Assembly: GCF_963691685.1 (NCBI RefSeq) | Contig: NZ_OY829290.1 | Coordinates: forward strand, 806,001 to 870,000 | Length of the DNA: 64,000 bases | From: Thalassovita sp. | GTDB taxonomy: Bacteria; Pseudomonadota; Alphaproteobacteria; Rhodobacterales; Rhodobacteraceae | Direction: 5' to 3' | Shown: positions 1 through 7,907 of the stretch, one piece after another | Numbering within the stretch: the first letter of the stretch is position 1 | Layout: each line of letters begins with the position of its first letter | Notes under the pieces: generated by a model | What the model was told of the DNA's origin: nothing | Databases searched by the model: none | What the model saw: the letters and a program-made list of their open reading frames with translations, nothing else | Made by a program: the position numbers and the translations under genes

Positions 1-2
1 GT

Positions 3-152
3 GCCTCCTGCCATGTCGGCTACCGGTCTTGCTTCTACCGCGCAGTTCCCACTGGTAGCGAAGCGGGGGGGGCGTTGATTTTTAAGGAAGATCAGAAAAG
101 TTTTGATCCAGTCGCCGCCTATGGCGATGCACCCAACCCAACGCAGCTGTGA
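3..152 (+). pseudogene. 3' end of a HisI-like phosphoribosyl-AMP cyclohydrolase (cut by window edge)
   Basis: A reading frame is open from the window edge to a TGA at 150-152 and encodes about 49 residues. They include SCHVGYRSCFYRA followed by FDPVAAYGD. In HisI, the CH-x-G-x-x-SC segment carries two of the three zinc-binding cysteines and sits near the C-terminus. HisI opens the adenine ring of phosphoribosyl-AMP in histidine synthesis. The ending here, with an insertion and a few extra residues, differs from an ordinary housekeeping HisI. A second, zinc-stress paralogue is therefore possible, which would suit the His-rich gene that follows at 883. Only the C-terminus is visible, so it may be an intact gene running in from the left rather than a pseudogene. 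Confidence 0.55.
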
Positions 153-267
153 GCTTCATCGCCCAAATCAAAGGGAAGGCAGCCACACTCTGGTATATCC
201 AGCGCGCAAAGCGACTAGTACTTGAAATGCCGGTGCCGGGCAGCTTGCCCTGATTACCATTGTCGAA

Positions 268-408
268 ATGGATTGCGACGATCCTGACTGCGTGGGATCC
301 GCCTCTCAAATCACCATCCTGGGCCCGGAATTGCTCCGCTGGCGTATCACCATCCATCTACCGGTTCATGCGGTCCGGGCCGCAGTTCTTTCGGCAATCC
401 AGATCTAA
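268..408 (+). other. short ORF with a CDDPDC motif, possible gene remnant
   Basis: The frame codes for 46 residues beginning MDCDDPDCVGSASQITILG and ending in a helix-like tail. Upstream, the same frame stays open back to a TGA at 223-225. The composition looks coding, and the CDDPDC block could bind metal. No start with a good ribosome-binding site is visible, and I do not recognise a family. It may be the tail of a broken gene. Confidence 0.2.
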
Positions 409-882
409 GCTCCTGACCAGCTTACGCGAAGCCGCAGGTTTGCTTCATTTGCACAAAAGCCGGTCGCATCAACGCTGCCCTTCTGCCGCAAGTTATCCTG
501 CCAACCCGCCGCGGCCTGCACTTGGATTTCCGTGGATGCTTAGGCCAGATTCTGGTACTCTAGTTGTTGCCTGAGAGGTGAAGAGGCCTTCGGCCCAGGC
601 AAATGTACCTTCGCAAGCCATTTAAGGGAAATTCTGAAGCGCTGTCACGAGGCTTCGACCAATGGAAGGCTTGCGACCGCTGCGGCGAGCTCTGCCACGG
701 CGGCGTTCTTGCCGGGCAAGTTTGATACTACGGTTTGCCAGCCTAATTTTGGCAAGACTGCGCCATGCTGCAATCCACATTCACCCTGCGCTCGCTGAGG
801 AAGAGAGCGTCCGCCTCGCTGGATACCTGCGGCCATGCAGCCAGGAAGATCGTCTGAAACTGGATAAATCAGGAGACACATT
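409..882. other. 474-bp stretch without a recognisable gene
   Basis: All six frames are short and resemble nothing I know. The segment ends in the ribosome-binding site GGAGA just before the His-rich gene at 883, so that gene's promoter should lie here, but I see no clear -35/-10 pair and no Zur-like palindrome. Confidence 0.4.
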
Positions 883-1242
883 ATGACCACATGCAATAAT
901 CCGAAGCACCAGGATCACCCCCATAAACATGGGCCCGGATGCGGACATACGGCTATTCGCCACGGCGATCACATCGACTACCTCCATGATGGCCACCTCC
1001 ATCATCCGCATGAAGATCACGTGGACGAACACGAGATTGAAGTCTCTGACGCGAACCCGGATACCTGTGCTCCGATTGCCGCCGATCACCTTGGCCACGA
1101 AGATGGCCATGTGCATGGCTCTGGATGTGGGCACGAGGCTGTCCCTCATGGCGGTCACGTTTGTTATCTGGTCAATGGCCGGCTGCATCACCCGCATGAT
1201 GGCCACTGCGACGACCACGGACCGCTTGAAGTGGTCGACTAG
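883..1242 (+). CDS. small His-rich metal-binding protein with two internal repeats
   Basis: A 119-residue protein with about 25% histidine plus many Asp, Gly and Cys residues. It consists of two tandem repeats, roughly residues 15-50 and 76-112. Each has an HG-x-GCGH start, an HGDH or HGGH centre, and a (H)LHHPH-x-x-H end. There is no signal peptide, so it is probably a cytoplasmic zinc or cobalt buffer or chaperone. The start is chosen because GGAGA lies 8 bases upstream of the ATG. Proteins of this kind are often found beside zinc-uptake or cation-efflux genes; here the only zinc-linked neighbour is the HisI-like fragment at 3-152, and the znu genes are 48 kb away. Metal binding is inferred from composition only. 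Confidence 0.7.
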   Translation: MTTCNNPKHQDHPHKHGPGCGHTAIRHGDHIDYLHDGHLHHPHEDHVDEHEIEVSDANPDTCAPIAADHLGHEDGHVHGSGCGHEAVPHGGHVCYLVNGRLHHPHDGHCDDHGPLEVVD

Positions 1243-1490
1243 TTGGATCCTCTCTACGAGCTTCAGGCTTGAACGTTTGTCCCGTTCAACGCGCGATTAG
1301 CGACGGCTGAAGTTACGCGAACCCGGTTCAGTACGTCACTGCAGCCTGCTTCGAAACGTTAAGAGGCGTGACAGTGTGACCGCATGAGTACGTTCCGAGA
1401 CACCTGCCTCGCCCTAGTTCTGTAGCTTTAAATTGGCACTTTCCGCGCAAAGCGGTCACACAGGATCGGGGCCACTGCACATGCAGCTTA

Positions 1491-2341
1491 GGCTCCAGAC
1501 TCATTGATTTTCACAGCCAGAAGATGACGGTTGCGGCGAGGGCGACGGCCGAGAGAAAGACCACCGGACATCTGTCGTAGCGTGTCGCGACTCGGCGCCA
1601 GTCCTTGAGTCTGCCGACCATGATCTCGATGCGGTTGCGGCGTTTGTAGCGGCGCTTGTCGTATTTGACGGGCTTTCCGCGCGACTTGCGGCCCGGGATG
1701 CATGGCCTGATCCCCTTGTCTTTCAGGGCGTCGCGGAACCAGTCCGCGTCATATCCGCGATCTCCCAGAAGCCATTCGGCCCGCGGCAGGCCGCCCAGTA
1801 GCGCCGCCGCGCCAGTATAGTCGCTGACCTGGCCAGCGGTCATGAAGAACCGGATCGGGCGCCCGTTGGTGTCGGTGATCGCGTGCAGCTTAGTGTTCAT
1901 GCCGCCCTTGGTCCGCCCAATCAGCCGACCGCGCCCCCCTTTTTACCGCGCATGCTTTATGCCGTGCGGTGGGCTTTGAGATAGGTCGCGTCGATCATGA
2001 TGGTCTTCTGATCTGCCGCATCTGCGGCCAGTCCTTCAAAGATCCTGGCGAACACGCCCATCTCGCTCCAGCGCTTCCAGCGATTTTAGAGCGTCTTCGG
2101 TGGGCCGTATTCCTTCGGCGCATCGCACCATCGCAACCCATTGCGATTGATGAAGATTATCCCGCTAAGAACGCGCCGGTCATCGACACGCGGCTTCCCA
2201 TGGCTCCTCGGAAAGTAAGGTCGAAGCCGCGCCATCTGCTCGTCGCTTAGCCAGAAAAGATTGCTCATGATGCCCCCATTTTTGGGGGCACGTGAATCAC
2301 GCAACCAAGTCAGTCGCAAGCTGATTAATGGGTCCTGAGCC
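1491..2341 (-). mobile_element. IS5-family insertion sequence (851 bp, decayed)
   Basis: The element is bounded by imperfect inverted repeats. The left end reads GGCTCCAGACTCATTGAT; the right end, read inward, reads GGCTCAGGACCCATTAAT. A TA dinucleotide flanks both ends, which fits the short target duplication of IS5-type elements. It holds one transposase frame on the minus strand that is interrupted three times (see the pseudogene entry). The element separates the His-rich gene from the AT-rich methylase region and is unlikely to move by itself. Confidence 0.8.
1511..2268 (-). pseudogene. IS5-family DDE transposase, disrupted
   Basis: The N-terminal part starts at 2268 (MSNLFWLSDEQMARLRPYFP), the usual IS5 opening with its W-x-L-x-DEQ motif. 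The frame is then broken by an in-frame TAA at 2086-2088, where the family has a Tyr codon, by a second TAA at 1957-1959 just after DATYLKAHRTA, and by a 1-base shift in the C/G run near 1934-1945. The C-terminal half restarts at 1900 with MNTKLHAITDTNGRP and continues through LLGDRGYDADWFR and the KRRNRIEIMVGRLKDWRR region, which contains the catalytic Glu. Some IS5 elements use programmed frameshifting at such a run, but the two nonsense codons argue for simple decay. Confidence 0.85.
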
Positions 2342-3059
2342 TAAGCAACAGATCTGAGATAAATGTAACCGTGACAACGATGGGTCGGGGTGTTGGTAAT
2401 TGTGATCCGCGTGGTGCTTTCTAGTAAGATGTGGTATTATTTGTGGTATTGTAGCCCTTATTCTTGAGGTTATTTGAATTATTTTATTATCTTAAGTGAA
2501 TTATTTGGCGGACTTCGTCTCCGCCATTTACATCGACTAGTTGTTGAATTTATTGGATATTTTTCCAGGCTCAAGGGCGTGCCCCTTCGCTGCCACTATT
2601 TTCGTGTGCAATGATCTGCCCCGTACCCCCCGGGCTACCCCGGTGATGGGAAGCGAGTGTATTCCATCGATCCGCGTCAAGCGCGCATTTTTCCGACTTT
2701 TTGACACTTGGGTCAAAGTATAACGGAACCATCTAGAGCGCGGTTGCGAGTTAAGGTTGGTTAGCCACGCGCCTGCTAGGCGCAGATAGCGCCCTTTGCA
2801 AAGTTTGGCTAACGGCCCGTCGCCGCCGTTGGCCAATGGGTCAAGATGCTGCCACCGCAGCCCGCATAGCCGCCGTTCGCCGCGCCTGCAGCACCTGACT
2901 GGCGGCCAACTTCTCTGGTGCGGGACTAACCGAACAATCGAAACTTGATATACAATGTCGGTTTGTAACGACATATATCCGCATTGTGCATTTGGTAGTT
3001 TCTTAATCAAATTTTTTACACTAACCTTCAACAAAGAAACAGAGAACCAGAGGTGGAAT
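2342..3059. other. AT-rich stretch without a recognisable gene
   Basis: About 700 bases lie between the IS5 element and the methylase fragment. Base composition is clearly lower in GC than the rest of the window, most obviously 2380-2530, which suggests acquired DNA. At 2431-2451 there is a pair of GTGGTAT units closely matching the pair that overlaps the integrase start at 59357-59377. Several short frames exist but none resembles a known protein. Confidence 0.5.
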
Positions 3060-3488
3060 TTGGAAAGCAGTCAGTGCACGCCCCTTTTGAGGTGGGCTGG
3101 AAGCAAACGAGGTTCATTGCCGCCGTTGATAAACAAATGGCGAAATTCACAGAAGACCAAGTACATCGAACCTTTTTGTGGGTCAGCTGCGTTGTTTTTT
3201 GCACTGGCACCCAAATCTGCGGTTCTATCCGACCAGAATGCTTGGTTGATACGAACCTATCAAACCATTAGGAATTTCCCCCAACAAGTCTCAGCGCTTT
3301 CAAATTCGTTTAAACGGGACAAGCCCACATACCTAACTTTACGGGCTGAAGACCACCGGAGCATGGATGACGTCCGCTCCGCAGCCATTTTTGTCTATCT
3401 GAATCGCAATTGTTTCAACGGAATATTTCGGACCAATAAGGCTGGAAATTTTAATGTTCCATTCTCGGACAGTCGCACAGGAAAATGA
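3060..3488 (+). pseudogene. truncated Dam-type DNA N6-adenine methyltransferase
   Basis: This is the N-terminal 142 residues of a D12-class adenine methylase. Visible motifs are LLRWAGSK (AdoMet-binding motif X), YIEPFCGSAALFFAL (motif I), AVLSDQN (motif II) and the substrate-recognition stretch VYLNRNCFNGIFRTN. The frame ends at a TGA that is the first triplet of the IS3 copy at 3486, so the DPPY catalytic motif and the C-terminus are lost and the product cannot methylate. I prefer the TTG start at 3060 because AGAGGTGG precedes it and it places the AGSK motif where the family has it; an in-frame ATG at 2955 is an alternative. The remaining part of the gene is not found beyond the IS. Confidence 0.8.
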
Positions 3489-4021
3489 GCAGCCTCATCT
3501 GAGTGGTCCATTTTGATTGTTAGTGCATGATCGGCCTCTGATCCATCGGAATGATGGTTTCAGGAGCTGGTGGTTTGTAGCCCAATGCACTGTGGGGCCT
3601 TGTGTTGTAGTGTTTCCTCCACTCTTCGATCAGGATTTGCGCTTCGCGCAGGCTGTAGAATACCTCGCCGTTGAGAAGTTCATCCCGCATCCGCCCGTTG
3701 AAGCTTTCGCAATATCCGTTTTCCCAGGGTGACCCTGGCTCGATGTAGGCGGTCTTCGCGCCGACGGCGGTGATCCAGTCCCGAACAGCCTGTGCAACGA
3801 ACTCAGGGCCATTATCCGACCGGATGAATGCCGGAGCGCCGCGCAGGATGAACAGGTCTGTCAGAACATTGATCACATCTGTCGAGTTCAATTTGCGCTG
3901 CACCTTAATCGCCAAACATTCCCGGCTGTGCTCATCAATGATGTTCAGCGTCCTGAAGACTTTTCCATCATCTGTCCGGCAATGCACGAAGTCATAGCTC
4001 CAGACATGGTTCCGATACTCG
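3486..4021 (-). repeat. 536-bp partial copy of the neighbouring IS3 element (direct repeat of 4022-4557)
   Basis: This segment is repeated without visible differences immediately downstream, beginning again with TGAGCAGCCTCATCTGAG at 4022. It starts exactly at an IS terminus and stops inside orfB at the junction ...ATACTCG, where the complete element begins. It encodes a C-terminal OrfB fragment including the SDNGPEF and GYCESFNGR catalytic motifs. The repeat could come from tandem duplication, from one-ended or adjacent transposition of the same element, or from an assembly error. Confidence 0.9.
3520..4021 (-). pseudogene. C-terminal fragment of IS3 OrfB (duplicate)
   Basis: The frame repeats the last roughly 167 residues of the OrfB at 4056-4763 (from EYRNHVWSYDFVHC to the end). 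It lacks the N-terminal HTH_21 region and any proper start. An ATG in the junction at 4047 gives an open frame, but only because the repeat abuts the next IS end. It keeps all three catalytic acidic residues but no DNA-binding part, so it should not be functional. Confidence 0.85.
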
Positions 4022-4055
4022 TGAGCAGCCTCATCTGAGTGGTCCATTTTGATTG

Positions 4056-4763
4056 TTAGTGCATGATCGGCCTCTGATCCATCGGAATGATGGTTTCAGG
4101 AGCTGGTGGTTTGTAGCCCAATGCACTGTGGGGCCTTGTGTTGTAGTGTTTCCTCCACTCTTCGATCAGGATTTGCGCTTCGCGCAGGCTGTAGAATACC
4201 TCGCCGTTGAGAAGTTCATCCCGCATCCGCCCGTTGAAGCTTTCGCAATATCCGTTTTCCCAGGGTGACCCTGGCTCGATGTAGGCGGTCTTCGCGCCGA
4301 CGGCGGTGATCCAGTCCCGAACAGCCTGTGCAACGAACTCAGGGCCATTATCCGACCGGATGAATGCCGGAGCGCCGCGCAGGATGAACAGGTCTGTCAG
4401 AACATTGATCACATCTGTCGAGTTCAATTTGCGCTGCACCTTAATCGCCAAACATTCCCGGCTGTGCTCATCAATGATGTTCAGCGTCCTGAAGACTTTT
4501 CCATCATCTGTCCGGCAATGCACGAAGTCATAGCTCCAGACATGGTTCCGATACTCGGGCCTCAGCCGAACACATGATCCGTCATTCAGCCAGAGCCGCC
4601 CCTTCTTCGGTTGTTTTGCTGGAACCTTCAGCCCCTCTCGTCGCCATAGCCGTTCGACACGACCATCGCTCACGGACCAACCCGCCTCTCTGAGCAGAGC
4701 CGCGATCCGCCGATAGCCGTAGCGGCCAAACTGTCTGGCCAATTCGATCATGTCAGCAACCAA
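4056..4763 (-). CDS. IS3-family transposase OrfB (DDE integrase core)
   Basis: The N-terminal part carries the HTH_21-type region (RYGYRRIAALLREAGW), followed by the rve integrase core with catalytic residues visible in WSYDFV (Asp), SDNGPEF (Asp) and GYCESFNGRMRDE (Glu). The last part, HYNTRPHSALGYKPPAP, is the usual C-terminal signature. The frame is open upstream of the ATG at 4763 to about 4914 and encodes family-like sequence there (for example LLSPARRRACIDHV). The functional product is therefore probably an OrfAB fusion made by -1 frameshifting near the AAAGGGAAA run at the end of orfA. It appears intact and could supply transposase. Confidence 0.9.
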   Translation of the reverse strand: MVADMIELARQFGRYGYRRIAALLREAGWSVSDGRVERLWRREGLKVPAKQPKKGRLWLNDGSCVRLRPEYRNHVWSYDFVHCRTDDGKVFRTLNIIDEHSRECLAIKVQRKLNSTDVINVLTDLFILRGAPAFIRSDNGPEFVAQAVRDWITAVGAKTAYIEPGSPWENGYCESFNGRMRDELLNGEVFYSLREAQILIEEWRKHYNTRPHSALGYKPPAPETIIPMDQRPIMH

Positions 4764-4900
4764 ACGATCCTCATCGGCGCGGCCTTTCGGGATATGCCTT
4801 TGTGTGGAGCGATGCTGCCCGAGAACTCGACAGGCCCTGCGTTGCGATACTTTGAACTGGCTTCGAACGTGATCAATACATGCACGACGGCGAGCGGGGC

Positions 4901-5179
4901 TTAGTAATTTCCCTTTGCGGCTTCCTTCAGGATTAATTTGTCCAACGTAAGATCAGACACAGCTCTTCTGAGCCGTTCATTTTCCTTTTGAAGCCGCTTC
5001 AGCTCCTTCAATTGATCCACACCCATTCCGCCATACTTCTTACGCCAGCGGTAATAGGTTTGTTCAACAACACCGATCTGTCTGATTGCATCCAGACGGG
5101 ACATGCCTTGCCCCATCAACACCTCAACTTGCCGTAACTTCGAAACTATCTCTTCCGGCTTCGGTCGCTTGTTTGCCAT
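4901..5179 (-). CDS. IS3-family transposase OrfA (helix-turn-helix)
   Basis: A 92-residue protein beginning MANKRPKPEEIVSKLRQVEV. A helix-turn-helix (MSRLDAIRQIGVVEQTYYRWRKKYGG) is followed by a leucine-zipper segment (QLKELKRLQKENERLRRAVSDL) that mediates oligomerisation. This is the standard OrfA of the IS3 group related to IS407 and IS51. It binds the element's ends and is read through into OrfB by frameshift. Confidence 0.9.
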   Translation of the reverse strand: MANKRPKPEEIVSKLRQVEVLMGQGMSRLDAIRQIGVVEQTYYRWRKKYGGMGVDQLKELKRLQKENERLRRAVSDLTLDKLILKEAAKGNY

Positions 5180-5235
5180 GCGTGGTCCTCCGTTTCCTAA
5201 ACATAGCGGCGGACCAGTTCACTGGGGGAGGCTCA

Positions 5236-5493
5236 ACCCGGCGCACCTGGAAGGAGCCGGAGTATGTTTTGGCGCCGCAGGAACGGATTTCTGTGGAAAG
5301 TGCCATTCGCGCCATCACGTCTGAGGCGGCTTGGCAGCTGTTCTCAGACCATGAGATCGGCAGCCTTGAGGCTGGGAAAATGGCTGACATGGTGATCCTT
5401 GGGGCGGACCCTCGTCAGGTTGATCCTGATGCGATCAAAGAGATCCCGGTCCTAGAAACCTGGATGGGCGGGACACAGGTCTACAAAGCCTGA
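5236..5493 (+). pseudogene. C-terminal fragment of a YtcJ-type amidohydrolase
   Basis: The frame enters from the IS3 end and codes for about 85 residues, with ISVESAIRAITSEAAWQLFS, GSLEAGKMADMVIL and VLETWMGGTQVYKA. This is the C-terminal part of amidohydrolase-3 (YtcJ-like) metal-dependent hydrolases: the last barrel helix and the beta-sandwich. All metal-binding His residues lie in the missing N-terminal 450 or so residues. The 5' part was removed with the insertion of the IS3 element, so the gene is dead. Confidence 0.8.
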
Positions 5494-5510
5494 TCCACCC
5501 ACCCCTGACC

Positions 5511-5546
5511 AAAGCGCCCTCGTCTGTTACGGGTGGGGGCGTTTTC
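5511..5546 (+). terminator. probable intrinsic terminator after the amidohydrolase fragment
   Basis: AAAGCGCCC and GGGGGCGTTTT form a short stem with a run of Ts, 18 bases after the amidohydrolase stop codon. The stem has one bulge. Confidence 0.5.
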
Positions 5547-5784
5547 TGTTGGCCAGAAGACGCTGTTGACACCCCTTCCGTTTAGGCGAAGTAATGCGGG
5601 ATATTTTTATCCCCTGTTTGCGCATTTGCCGCGGATTTTTAAGAAATTCATCTTGCCGATGGTGCCGAAGGCAAAAGGGCGTTATTTGAGGGGCAAGCCG
5701 TTGCGTCAACCGCAACTCAATTGCCGTATTTGCAGCCGCTGATGGTCAGCGGTTCCAGACAAAAGACATATGTAGAAGGCCGTG

Positions 5785-7101
5785 ATGAAACAATCGATCC
5801 CGCTGACCTCTCTCCCTGAAAACAGCCTCTATGGCGAAGGCGATATCTTCGTTCTGTTTGGCGAACTGTTTGGCCGCGGCTATGCCACCGGCTTGATCGA
5901 AGCAGCGAAAGCTGCGGGCATGACCGTTGTTGGTGTCACTGTTGGCCGCCGCGATGAGGATGGCAGCCTGCGGGCGCTTACCGCCGAAGAACATGCCGCG
6001 GCTGAGGAAAACCTGGGCGGCAAGATCATCAACGTGCCGCTGATGGCGGGCTTTGACATGGACGCCCCTGATGGCGAAAAGACCCCGACCGATCTGGTTG
6101 GTGAGATGACCATTGATGGCTGGCAGGACCACAAGCTGGATTGGGATCTGATCGATCGCTGCCGTGACTTGGGTGTGACCCGTTTCAAAACCGCCCTGGC
6201 CGATGTTATGGCCCAGCTGGACGCGCTGATCCCGGCCGGCAAGAACGTGTTCTTCGCCCATACGATGGCCGGCGGCATCCCGCGCGCCAAGGTGTTCATG
6301 GCAATCGCCAACCGTATCTACAAAGGCCGTGGCGCCCGTTACATGCCGTCGCAGTCGCTGGTGGAAAGCGATCTGGGCAAGCTGATCTTGCAGAACTTTG
6401 ATGAGGTGACCGCGCATACCTTTGGCCATCTGATCGAAGCCAGCAGCGCCATCCGCACCCGTATTGAAGGCGAAGGTGGTCAGGTCCGCTACACCGCTTA
6501 CGGCTATCACGGCACCCGTGTGCTGATCGATGGTGAATACACCTGGCAGACCTACACCAACTACACCCAAGGTTTCGCCAAGATGAACCTTGAGGCCCAT
6601 GCGCAGGCCGCATGGGACAAGGGTGTCAAAGCCACCGTGTTCAACTGCCCGGAAATCCGCACCAACTCCTCCGACGTGTTTGCCGGCATCGAACTGTCGC
6701 TGCTGCCCCTGCTGGAGGCGCTGCGCAAAGAAGGCGGCGGTGCCTGGGTGGATGCGCTGTGGCAGAAGTGTCAGGACCTGCTGAAAGAAGATGCGACCAT
6801 CGAAGGCCTGCTGAAAGACGTCAACGACTATCAGCTTGATCCGGTCATGCAGCCCTTCAACAACTTCGAAGCCTGGCCCATGCCCAACAGCGGCGAACAG
6901 GTTGAGAAAACCGTTGGCACCTCGCAGGCGATTGTGGCCCTGCACAAAGACCGCAAGGTGCTGGTCAGCGATTTGCTGAGCCAGGAAGTGCTGAGCGCCA
7001 CCGGTTCCCTGATCTTTGGTGAGGCCTCCGATCCGGCTGGCCCGGTGCTGTGGCTGGACCACGACCTTGTGGCGCAGCAGCTGATCGCCGCCAAAGGCTG
7101 A
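5785..7101 (+). CDS. FabMG-family enoyl-ACP reductase-like protein
   Basis: A 438-residue soluble protein. The N-terminal segment FVLFGELFGRGYATGLIEAA-x-x-AGMTVVGVTVGRR resembles the first beta-alpha-beta unit of a Rossmann fold, with a Gly-rich turn and a GRR that could contact NADPH. The central part has AHTMAGGIPRAKVFMAIANR and a TAYGYHGTRVLI stretch. The sequence pattern recalls the roseobacter proteins named 'enoyl ACP reductase FabMG family'. I recall that name rather than being able to align it, so the enzymatic role (last reduction step of fatty acid elongation) is uncertain. The ATG at 5785 is preceded by AGAAGG; a GTG directly before it is also possible. The gene is single, with a strong terminator after it. 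Confidence 0.5.
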   Translation: MKQSIPLTSLPENSLYGEGDIFVLFGELFGRGYATGLIEAAKAAGMTVVGVTVGRRDEDGSLRALTAEEHAAAEENLGGKIINVPLMAGFDMDAPDGEKTPTDLVGEMTIDGWQDHKLDWDLIDRCRDLGVTRFKTALADVMAQLDALIPAGKNVFFAHTMAGGIPRAKVFMAIANRIYKGRGARYMPSQSLVESDLGKLILQNFDEVTAHTFGHLIEASSAIRTRIEGEGGQVRYTAYGYHGTRVLIDGEYTWQTYTNYTQGFAKMNLEAHAQAAWDKGVKATVFNCPEIRTNSSDVFAGIELSLLPLLEALRKEGGGAWVDALWQKCQDLLKEDATIEGLLKDVNDYQLDPVMQPFNNFEAWPMPNSGEQVEKTVGTSQAIVALHKDRKVLVSDLLSQEVLSATGSLIFGEASDPAGPVLWLDHDLVAQQLIAAKG

Positions 7102-7123
7102 TCGCAACGTTGATGGACATGAC

Positions 7124-7154
7124 AAAGGGCCACCCGATCAGGTGGCCCTTTTTG
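7124..7154. terminator. intrinsic terminator, bidirectional
   Basis: A perfect stem GGGCCACC-cgatca-GGTGGCCC is flanked by AAA on the left and TTTTT on the right. It ends the FabMG-like gene and can also serve the leftward lysE-type gene ending at 7184. Confidence 0.9.
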
Positions 7155-7183
7155 TTGCATCGCTCACGATTGGCGGCGTGTTT

Positions 7184-7807
7184 TTACTTCTGCGTCAGCA
7201 GCTTGAACGCCAGACCCAGGAACACAACACCGGCAACCCGCTGCAGGATGACCTGGGCTTTGCCGGTGCCTGCCATCTTTTGCCCCGCCATACCGGCGGC
7301 GATTGCCAGGCTGCCAAAGACCAGAAGGGTCACCAACGCCATCACCAGCCCTAGAATGAGGATCTGCATCGCCACATTGCCAAGGGCCGGGTTCACAAAC
7401 TGGGGCAGGAAGGCCAGCATGAAGATCGCCACTTTGGGGTTTGAGATGTTCATGATCATGCCGCGCCCGACAAGCCGCAGTGGGCTGAGGCGCGGCGCTT
7501 CCTTGTTCTGCAGTGCCGAGGCACCGGCACGAAATGCCCCCCAGGCGAGGTAAACCAGATAGGCCGCACCAAGGGTTTTCAGCACGGTAAAGGCCGCAGG
7601 AACCGCCTGCATCGCCGCCGCAAGACCAAGTGCAACGGCTGCGGTGTGAACTGCCAACCCACAGCAGAGCCCCAGCACCACCATCAGGCCAGCGCGGCGA
7701 CCCACGAGGGCGGATTGGGTCATGACAAAGATATTGTCGGGACCGGGCACCAGTGCAAGCAGGGCACTGGTGGCAGAAAAGGCGATCAGGGTTTCAATAC
7801 TCAGCAT
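7184..7807 (-). CDS. LysE/RhtB-family amino-acid exporter
   Basis: A 207-residue membrane protein with about six hydrophobic segments. Near the N-terminus it has the family signature LVPGPDNIFVMTQSALVGRRAG; the second conserved region is GRGMIMNISNPKVAIFMLAFLPQF. Members export amino acids such as lysine, threonine or homoserine and related compounds driven by the proton gradient; the substrate cannot be told from sequence. Its start lies 100 bp downstream of the haloperoxidase-like gene on the same strand, so it may be co-transcribed with that gene or be independent. Confidence 0.88.
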   Translation of the reverse strand: MLSIETLIAFSATSALLALVPGPDNIFVMTQSALVGRRAGLMVVLGLCCGLAVHTAAVALGLAAAMQAVPAAFTVLKTLGAAYLVYLAWGAFRAGASALQNKEAPRLSPLRLVGRGMIMNISNPKVAIFMLAFLPQFVNPALGNVAMQILILGLVMALVTLLVFGSLAIAAGMAGQKMAGTGKAQVILQRVAGVVFLGLAFKLLTQK

Positions 7808-7907
7808 CTGTCTTCCTCACAGGCACGCCCCACCGGCGCGCCGTCAAGCTGTTACAGATGTTGCTTCAAAAGCCAAGAGGCGAGGTGCGAGGTGCGCCCG
7901 TGTGGAC

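Larger units (their letters stand above)
4022..5235 (-). mobile_element. IS3-family insertion sequence, full length (1214 bp)
   Basis: Ends are TGAGCAGCCTCATCTGAGTG on the left and, read inward from the right, TGAGCCTCCCCCAGTGAACT, giving the IS3-type TGA...TCA termini. It contains orfA (4901-5179) and orfB (4056 to about 4914), in the usual overlapping arrangement on the minus strand. The flanking bases (GAAAA on the left of the partial copy, ACCCG on the right) do not form a target duplication. The left neighbour is a 5' methylase fragment and the right neighbour a 3' amidohydrolase fragment, so a deletion next to the IS has probably removed the DNA between them. Confidence 0.88.

Noticed and set aside
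781..1218. 145-codon minus-strand frame rich in Val, Met and Ile
   Set aside because: Antisense of the His-rich gene at 883, the same effect as in znuA.
2537..3034. 165-codon minus-strand frame in the AT-rich island
   Set aside because: No motif, no ribosome-binding site, and the composition does not look like coding sequence.
3520..4047. 175-codon OrfB frame with its own ATG as a separate functional transposase
   Set aside because: The start lies in the junction of the two IS copies; the DNA-binding N-terminus is missing.
5746..7125. 459-codon minus-strand frame opposite the FabMG-like gene
   Set aside because: A mirror frame of a high-GC gene; composition is skewed to His, Gln, Arg and Gly and no motif is seen.
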